Positions 5,842 to 10,125 of a stretch of DNA of 10,125 bases are shown here, piece by piece. The position numbers were made by a program, and so were the translations under genes. Origin of the DNA: Opitutaceae bacterium (GTDB lineage Bacteria > Verrucomicrobiota > Verrucomicrobiia > Opitutales > Opitutaceae); NCBI GenBank assembly GCA_020847775.1, contig JADLBI010000340.1, positions 1-10,125 on the forward strand. Reading direction: 5' to 3'. The stretch's first letter is position 1. The number at the start of each line of letters is the position of its first letter. Below the pieces are notes generated by a model. It searched no databases. It saw only the letters and a list, made by a program, of their open reading frames with translations, and was not told where the DNA came from.

Positions 5842-7328
5842 TTGGTTTCATGGGTGTCGCCCGCATGCAGCAACCGGTGCAGTTCGGCGGCGAAGCGCAG
5901 GCCGATGCCGCCGGCTTCGGCGAGCTCCTCGATCGTGGCGGCGCGGAGTTTGTCGATGCTGCCGAAGCGGGCGAGCAGGGTGGCCTTGCGCTTGGGGCCG
6001 AGGCCGGGGATGTCGTCGAGCACGGACTCGCGAATTTTCTTCGAGCGCAGGTCGGCGTTGTAAGTGTTGGCGAAGCGGTGCGCTTCGTCGCGCAAGCGTT
6101 GCAGCAGATTCAAACCAGGGTGGTTGATGCTCAGATTTAGCGGCGCGCGCTCGTCGGGAAAGATGATCGTCTCGTGCTTCTTCGCGAGGCCGATGAGCGC
6201 CGGCGGTTCGACGCCGATGGCTACGAAGGCCTTGAGCGCGGCGGCGATTTGACCGCGCCCGCCGTCGATCACGACGAGGTCGGGCATCGGTTTGTTTTCC
6301 TCGGCGAGATGACGATAACGCCGGCCGACGACTTCCTCCATCGCGCGAAAGTCGTCGTTGCCGATGAAACTCTTGATGCGGAAGCGGCGGTATTGGTCCT
6401 TGTCCGGTTTGCCGTCGGTGAAGTGCACCATCGACGCGACGACAAAGGTGCCGGAGATGTGCGAGATGTCGAAGCACTCCATGTGCGCGGGCGGCGCGGC
6501 GAGGTTGAGCTCGGTCTGCAAAGTGACCAACGCTTCGTGGTCGGCGCGCAGGAGCGTGCGGTCGCGTTCGAAGCGGCGCGCGCGTTGCAGGGTGCCGTCG
6601 AGCGCGGTGATGACGTCGCGCAGCTCGGCGGCTTTTTCGAAATTCAGTTTCTCCGCGGCGGTCTGCATCTCGGCGCGCAGGGTTTCGAGCCATTCGCGCG
6701 ATTTGCCGTCGAGGAATTCGCACGCGGTTTCCACGCGCCGGCGATACTCCTCAACGGTGACAATATTTTCGTGGCCGTAGATTTCCTGGCGCACGTCGTC
6801 GTAAAGTTGCCAGCGCCCGTCGGGTTGTTTCTGCGGCGTCGCGTCGCCCAGCAACACGCCGAACTGGCGGCGCATTTGCGCGAGGGTTTTGCGCAGCAAA
6901 CCGGAATGGGCGAACGGCCCGAAGTAGCGCGAGCGGGCGTCCTTGCTGATGCGCGTGAGCGCGAAGCGCGGCAGCTCCTGCGCGAAATCCACGCGCACGA
7001 GCAGGAAGCGTTTGTCGTCGGTAAAGTCGGTGTTGTAGCGCGGTTTCCACTGCTTGATGAGCCGACCTTCGAGCAACAACGCTTCGGGCTCCGATTTTAC
7101 CTCGATGGTTTCGAGATCGTGGATGATGTCGATCATCGCGCGGACCTTGGGTTGCGCGATCGCGCGCGCGCGGCCGCGTTGAAAGTAGGACGACACGCGC
7201 TTCTTCAGGCTTTTCGCCTTGCCGACGTAGATGATGCGCCCGAGCCGGTCCTTCATCAGGTAAACACCCGGACGGTCCGGCAAGGCGCGGACCTTCTCCT
7301 TGAGGTTAACGGCACGGTCGGCTGGCAT
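5829..7328 (-). CDS. uvrC: UvrABC excinuclease subunit C, shortened form
   Basis: UvrC makes the 3' and 5' incisions around a DNA lesion in nucleotide excision repair after loading by UvrA and UvrB. The 499 residues contain a GIY-YIG nuclease domain (GVY 21-23, IIYVG 32-36, Arg44, catalytic Glu87 in LLLEGRLIKQWKPRYN), a UvrB-binding UVR motif (about 215-249, LNFEKAAELRDVI), the RNase H-like nuclease with its three acidic or basic positions (Asp287 in ECFDISH, Asp355 in VIDGGRGQ, His417 in RDEAHRFA) and a C-terminal helix-hairpin-helix pair (437-485, IPGLGPKRKATLLARFGS). All nuclease residues look intact. Two departures stand out. The four-cysteine segment normally just before the UVR motif is absent (only Cys203 and Cys285 in the whole protein). 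The stretch between the UVR motif and ECFDIS is about 36 residues instead of roughly 150. Typical UvrC is 560-610 residues. The stop lies in an inverted repeat. Divergent from cinA by 36 bp. Confidence 0.96.
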   Translation of the reverse strand: MPADRAVNLKEKVRALPDRPGVYLMKDRLGRIIYVGKAKSLKKRVSSYFQRGRARAIAQPKVRAMIDIIHDLETIEVKSEPEALLLEGRLIKQWKPRYNTDFTDDKRFLLVRVDFAQELPRFALTRISKDARSRYFGPFAHSGLLRKTLAQMRRQFGVLLGDATPQKQPDGRWQLYDDVRQEIYGHENIVTVEEYRRRVETACEFLDGKSREWLETLRAEMQTAAEKLNFEKAAELRDVITALDGTLQRARRFERDRTLLRADHEALVTLQTELNLAAPPAHMECFDISHISGTFVVASMVHFTDGKPDKDQYRRFRIKSFIGNDDFRAMEEVVGRRYRHLAEENKPMPDLVVIDGGRGQIAAALKAFVAIGVEPPALIGLAKKHETIIFPDERAPLNLSINHPGLNLLQRLRDEAHRFANTYNADLRSKKIRESVLDDIPGLGPKRKATLLARFGSIDKLRAATIEELAEAGGIGLRFAAELHRLLHAGDTHETNLSF

Positions 7329-7364
7329 TTTGCCAAAATCCGCCTAGTTTCGTTTTCCGCAAGT

Positions 7365-8687
7365 ATGGTTTCGCCTGACCTTTCCAACGCCACAGCACCG
7401 GCTCGCCGCTTCGAACTGCTCACCCTGGGTGACGAATTGTTGCTCGGCTTGACCGCGAACGGCCACCTGACGTTTATCGGCGCGCAACTGGGCAAGCGCG
7501 GTGTGGAGCTCGCGCGCAACGTCACCATCACCGATGAGGCCGTGGCGATCGCGCGTCAGATTCGCGAGAGTTGGGCGCAGGCCGATGTGATCATCACGAC
7601 CGGCGGACTCGGGCCAACCTGTGATGATCGCACACGCGAAGTCATCGCCGAAGTGCTCGGACAAAAGCTCGTTTTCGATTCCACCATTGAGGCCGCCATC
7701 GTGGAGCGGTTCAACCGGTTTGGCCGCAAGATGACGCCGAATAATCTCAAGCAAGCCTACCGTTTCGAACACGGCGAAGTGTTGCCCAACGCCAACGGCA
7801 CCGCGCCGGGCTTGTGGGTCGAGCAGGATGGCAAGGTGCTCTGCATGTTGCCCGGGCCGCCGAACGAGCTGCAGCCGATGTTCACGGAGCAGGTCATCCC
7901 GCGGCTCGCGGCGCGTGGCTTGTTGCTCGATCACGAGGCCTATGTGCAGATCCGCACGGCGGGCATCGGCGAATCCGCGCTTGAAACCAAGCTGCAGCCT
8001 GTTTTCGACCGGCATGGCGATGCGCTCACCATCGCGTTTTGCGCCCACCAAGGGCAGGTGGACTGTCGACTGAGTGCAGCGAACGGGGAGCTAACCGAGA
8101 CGCAGATAGACGCCATCGCGGGCGAATGTGCGGCCCTGCTGGGGGAGGATTTCATGGGCTTCGGCGATGAGCCGCTGGCCAAGGTCTGCGCCGATCTGCT
8201 GCGCGCGCAGGAAAGGACGCTGGCGGTGGCGGAGGCGGGCACGGGCGGGCTGCTAGCGAGCGCGTTCACCGATATTTGTGGCGCGACCAAGTTTTTTCAA
8301 GGCGGGGTGATTTGCAGCTCCAACGAGGCGAAGATGACGCTGCTCGACTGTCCCGAGTGCCTGATCTCGCAGCATGGCGCCGTGAGCGCGGAATGCGCGG
8401 TGGCGATGGCCACGGGCGTGGCCGAGACCCTTGGCGCGGACTACGGTATCGCGATCACGGCATTTTCGGGGCCCTGCACTGGCTCCAAAGAAAATCCTGT
8501 CGGCACGATTTATGTGGCGCTGCACGCGCCGCATGGCGTGTGGTCGAAGAAGCTCAGCTACCCCGGCCCGCGCCAGACCATCAAGATCCGCACGGTCAAC
8601 CTCGCGCTCGATTGGTTGCGCCGCGAACTCCTGCGCACGAGAGGTGGCGGCGATCTACCCGACCGCCGCCTCTCGGCCATGCAATGA
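7365..8687 (+). CDS. cinA: CinA-family protein, with degenerate deamidase domain
   Basis: The 440-residue protein has the two-domain CinA layout. The N-terminal COG1058/MoCF-like domain (about 16-180), linked in characterised members to ADP-ribose pyrophosphatase activity, is intact in sequence: LLTLGDELLLG (18-28), TTGGLGPTCDDRTREV, NNLKQAYRF, NANGTAPGLWVE and MLPGPPNELQPMF. The C-terminal domain (about 275-430) is the PncC/NMN-deamidase type, which recycles NMN to nicotinic acid mononucleotide. Its key motifs are altered: the usual AESCTGG is AEAGTGG (289-295), the usual YSNEAK is SSNEAK (318-323), and the usual TGIAGPGG is TAFSGPCTG (365-373). The Lys is kept, but the serine nucleophile is not. 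The ATG at 7365 is chosen because the preceding open frame is only antisense to uvrC. The stop TGA overlaps a possible ATG of the next gene (ATGA at 8684). Name 'competence/damage-inducible' is historical. Confidence 0.94.
   Translation: MVSPDLSNATAPARRFELLTLGDELLLGLTANGHLTFIGAQLGKRGVELARNVTITDEAVAIARQIRESWAQADVIITTGGLGPTCDDRTREVIAEVLGQKLVFDSTIEAAIVERFNRFGRKMTPNNLKQAYRFEHGEVLPNANGTAPGLWVEQDGKVLCMLPGPPNELQPMFTEQVIPRLAARGLLLDHEAYVQIRTAGIGESALETKLQPVFDRHGDALTIAFCAHQGQVDCRLSAANGELTETQIDAIAGECAALLGEDFMGFGDEPLAKVCADLLRAQERTLAVAEAGTGGLLASAFTDICGATKFFQGGVICSSNEAKMTLLDCPECLISQHGAVSAECAVAMATGVAETLGADYGIAITAFSGPCTGSKENPVGTIYVALHAPHGVWSKKLSYPGPRQTIKIRTVNLALDWLRRELLRTRGGGDLPDRRLSAMQ
8638..8675 (+). other. 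Stem-loop at the 3' end of cinA
   Basis: CGAGA plus GGCGGC (8638-8642 and 8646-8651) pairs with GCCGCCTCTCG (8665-8675), giving 11 bp with a three-base bulge and a 13-base loop. It lies inside the last cinA codons, about 10 bases before the stop. No T-run follows, so it is not a classical terminator. In such GC-rich sequence a chance hairpin is quite possible. Confidence 0.25.
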
Positions 8688-8752
8688 GGCGCTGCGGATC
8701 GCCCACCGCCGGGCTTGCCAGCGTGGCTGCGCGTCGTCAGGCTGGGCGCACC

Positions 8753-9142
8753 ATGAGACTACCCCGCTTGTTGGTGTGGCTTGCTTTCATCGGCCTCGCG
8801 CCGATCGCATTCGCGCAGAATGCCCATCCGGTTTTTGGTTATTACGAAGCGATTGTTTACGACACCACGATGCTGCAAGGTGTGAAGGTGGACGAGAGCA
8901 CCGGCGATGTGTTCATCATGTTCCAGCCGGACAAGACTGACACGCAGCTCACATTGAGAATCTCGATGGCGGAGGGCGCGCAATACCGCAACTGGTTCAC
9001 TGGCGAGGAAGTGCTGATCGCCCAAGAAAACCACGGCCGCGCGCCGAACACTTGGACGGACCGCGTGCAAACCACGGCCAACTACATCGAGTATCACGCC
9101 GACGGCCGGATCTTCCTCCACTTGAAACGGCTGAAGCCTTGA
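8753..9142 (+). CDS. Small secreted protein of unknown function
   Basis: I do not recognise this 129-residue protein. It begins with a clear signal peptide: MRLPRLL, a hydrophobic stretch (7-19) and a likely cleavage after AFA at 21. The mature part of about 108 residues is rich in Thr, Asp and aromatic residues (GYYEAIVYDTTM, GDVFIMFQPDKTDTQLTL, YIEYHADGRIFLHLKRLKP), alternating in a way that suggests a small all-beta domain. It has no cysteine after the signal peptide, so it is not a lipoprotein or disulfide-bonded. The ATG at 8753 is preferred because it puts the signal peptide at the N-terminus; an in-frame ATG at 8684 overlaps the cinA stop as ATGA and would add 23 residues. The Bax-like gene follows 4 bp after its stop, which argues for co-expression and a periplasmic or cell-envelope role. 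Confidence 0.75.
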   Translation: MRLPRLLVWLAFIGLAPIAFAQNAHPVFGYYEAIVYDTTMLQGVKVDESTGDVFIMFQPDKTDTQLTLRISMAEGAQYRNWFTGEEVLIAQENHGRAPNTWTDRVQTTANYIEYHADGRIFLHLKRLKP

Positions 9143-9146
9143 TGAG

Positions 9147-9944
9147 GTGAACCCACCGACCGCAACCCCCGGAGCCCCCGCCGGCTGGTTGCGACGCACC
9201 GTCCGGGCGCGTCGGGTGCTGGCTGGTGCCGTGGTGATCGGCGCGGGCGCATGGCTTTGGACCGCGCTGCCGCACGATGAGCTGCCCGCCTTCGGTGATT
9301 ACAAGGACACGTCGGAAAAGAAAACGGCGTTCTTCGATTTTCTCCTGCCGCAAATTCGTGCCGCCAATGAGGCGATTCTGCGGGACCGCCACCGCTTGCT
9401 GGGGGTGCGCGCCGAGTTGGCCGACGACGGCAACGCGGGTTTTTTCGATGAACACTGGACTCGCGAACTGGCAGAGAACTACGGGCTGGAACCGCCTGGA
9501 ACACTGAACGCCGCTTTTGCCGATCGGCTGCTGCTGCGCGTGGACGCCATCGCGCCCTCGCTCGTGTTGGCGCAGGCGGCCAACGAGTCGGCTTGGGGCA
9601 CCTCGCGGTTTGCGCGGCACGGCAATAATCTTTTTGGCCTGCGCACTTACGATGGCGAGGGGCTGGTGCCTCACCACCGCGCCGAGGGCAAAACTTTCAA
9701 AGTCGCGGCATATCCCTCGGTGCGGGCTTCGATCAAGGCCTACATGGCGAACTTGAACATGGACTTCCGCTATCGGCACCTGCGCCAAATCCGCGCTGAA
9801 CAGCGGCGACAGCAACGCGTTGTTTCGGGCTTGGCGCTCGCCAATGGTTTGCTCGTCTATTCTTCGCGCGGCCCCGACTATGTGGCTGAGATCCAATCCA
9901 TCATCCGCACCAATAAACTCAGCCAATACGACGAGCTGGAGTGA
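9147..9944 (+). CDS. Bax-like membrane-anchored glucosaminidase
   Basis: This 265-residue protein matches the Bax family, whose glucosaminidase domain (GH73-type) cleaves beta-N-acetylglucosaminyl bonds, here presumably in peptidoglycan. A short basic stretch (RRTVRARR, 16-23) precedes one hydrophobic segment (about 24-42), so the protein is probably anchored in the inner membrane with the enzyme outside. Residues 57-90 (KKTAFFDFLLPQIRAANEAIL) are the family's typical leading helix. The catalytic core has PSLVLAQAANESAWGTSRFA (137-156), with Glu147 as the expected catalytic acid, then GNNLFGL, a Y-PSVRASIKAYMANLN block and a closing RGPDYVAEIQSII. E. coli Bax is of similar length (274). The start is the GTG at 9147, four bases after the previous stop; an in-frame TTG at 9189 or a later GTG are alternatives because no clear ribosome site exists. 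It is probably the last gene of the cinA unit. Confidence 0.9.
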   Translation: MNPPTATPGAPAGWLRRTVRARRVLAGAVVIGAGAWLWTALPHDELPAFGDYKDTSEKKTAFFDFLLPQIRAANEAILRDRHRLLGVRAELADDGNAGFFDEHWTRELAENYGLEPPGTLNAAFADRLLLRVDAIAPSLVLAQAANESAWGTSRFARHGNNLFGLRTYDGEGLVPHHRAEGKTFKVAAYPSVRASIKAYMANLNMDFRYRHLRQIRAEQRRQQRVVSGLALANGLLVYSSRGPDYVAEIQSIIRTNKLSQYDELE

Positions 9945-9967
9945 CGTGGAGCAGGGTGGTGCGGCCA

Positions 9968-10000
9968 CTTCGGTCGGCCTCTCAGCCGAGAAGATTTTTT
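9968..10000 (+). terminator. Intrinsic terminator downstream of the Bax-like gene
   Basis: CTTC (9968-9971) and TCGGC (9974-9978) pair with GCCGA (9985-9989) and GAAG (9990-9993), giving a 9-bp stem with a two-base bulge and the 6-base loop CTCTCA. An A and six Ts (9995-10000) follow on the plus strand. The element starts 23 bases after the bax stop and lies over the end of the convergent purC, whose stop codon falls in the loop. The minus strand has no matching T-run, so it should work mainly for the bax transcript. Confidence 0.55.
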
Positions 10001-10125
10001 AGCGCGGCGAGATATTTTTCCTGCGTGCGGCGAATGACGTCGGTCGGGAGGTGGGGCGCGGGCGGCCGCTGGTCCCACTGGAGGGCGAGCAGGTGGTCGC
10101 GCACGAACTGCTTGTCGTAGCTCGG
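9982..10125 (-). CDS. purC: SAICAR synthetase C-terminus (partial)
   Basis: The last 47 codons of a minus-strand gene run off the right edge; no start codon lies in the window. The residues begin PSYDKQFVRDHLLALQWDQ and continue with RPPAPHLPTDVIRRTQEKYLAAL. This is the characteristic C-terminus of phosphoribosylaminoimidazole-succinocarboxamide synthase (PurC): SYDKQFVRD, then P-PAP-LP-DVI--T-EKY. PurC joins aspartate to CAIR with ATP in purine biosynthesis, in the cytoplasm. The W-D--PPAP-LP spacing fits the longer PurC form found in Bacteroidetes, Verrucomicrobia and eukaryotes, but too little is present to be sure of the subtype. It converges on the Bax-like gene with 37 bp between stops. 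The catalytic ATP-grasp-like part lies outside the window. Confidence 0.92.
   Translation of the reverse strand, partial: PSYDKQFVRDHLLALQWDQRPPAPHLPTDVIRRTQEKYLAALKNLLG

Noticed and set aside
6174..7364. Nearly 400 open codons upstream of and in frame with cinA
   Set aside because: This stretch is antisense to uvrC and its translation is low-complexity, as expected for a GC-rich shadow frame. CinA homology begins only at the ATG at 7365.

Overview
The window reads as a chromosomal segment from a GC-rich Gram-negative bacterium, most likely a verrucomicrobium near Opitutaceae. This rests on dense GC-rich coding, weak or absent Shine-Dalgarno sequences before most genes, a secreted sialate O-acetylesterase, a MuiA/DUF4139 protein carrying a segment like Opitutaceae TonB-receptor plugs, and AT-richer dispersed-type repeats between genes. 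The placement is inferred from gene style; no marker gene is present.

Layout, left to right. A DEAD-box RNA helicase (+, 134-1342) converges on a secreted MuiA/DUF4139 protein (-, 1367-3025). A 155-bp gap follows, holding an AT-rich palindromic repeat with three 10-bp-phased CAGAT units. Next come three genes on the minus strand: sialate O-acetylesterase (3181-4704), a VOC/PhnB-like protein (4802-5221) and a small TfoX-N-terminal-like protein (5359-5745). A perfect 30-bp inverted repeat (5755-5841) separates the last of these from uvrC (-, 5829-7328) and supplies the end of the uvrC reading frame. uvrC is divergent from cinA (+, 7365-8687) across only 36 bp. cinA is followed closely by a small secreted protein of unknown function (8753-9142) and a Bax-like membrane-anchored glucosaminidase (9147-9944). 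The window closes with the 3' end of purC (-, 9982-10125), which has no start codon inside the window, and a likely intrinsic terminator for the bax transcript lies over its end.

How the genes fit together. Most are housekeeping or envelope genes with no single pathway in common: RNA remodelling, nucleotide excision repair (UvrC), nucleotide or NAD-derivative clean-up (CinA), cell-wall remodelling (Bax), carbohydrate deacetylation and purine synthesis. cinA, the small secreted protein and bax look like one co-transcribed unit. I see no CRISPR array, phage, transposase, tRNA, rRNA, toxin-antitoxin or recognisable defence system, and no convincing wholly new system.

The points worth a second look are atypical versions of known proteins. 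UvrC lacks the usual cysteine cluster and about 110-120 residues between its UVR motif and nuclease domain. The CinA deamidase domain has lost its catalytic serine motif. MuiA carries the TonB-plug-like insert. The two intergenic repeat elements are also notable. No gene-free stretch exceeds 300 bases.
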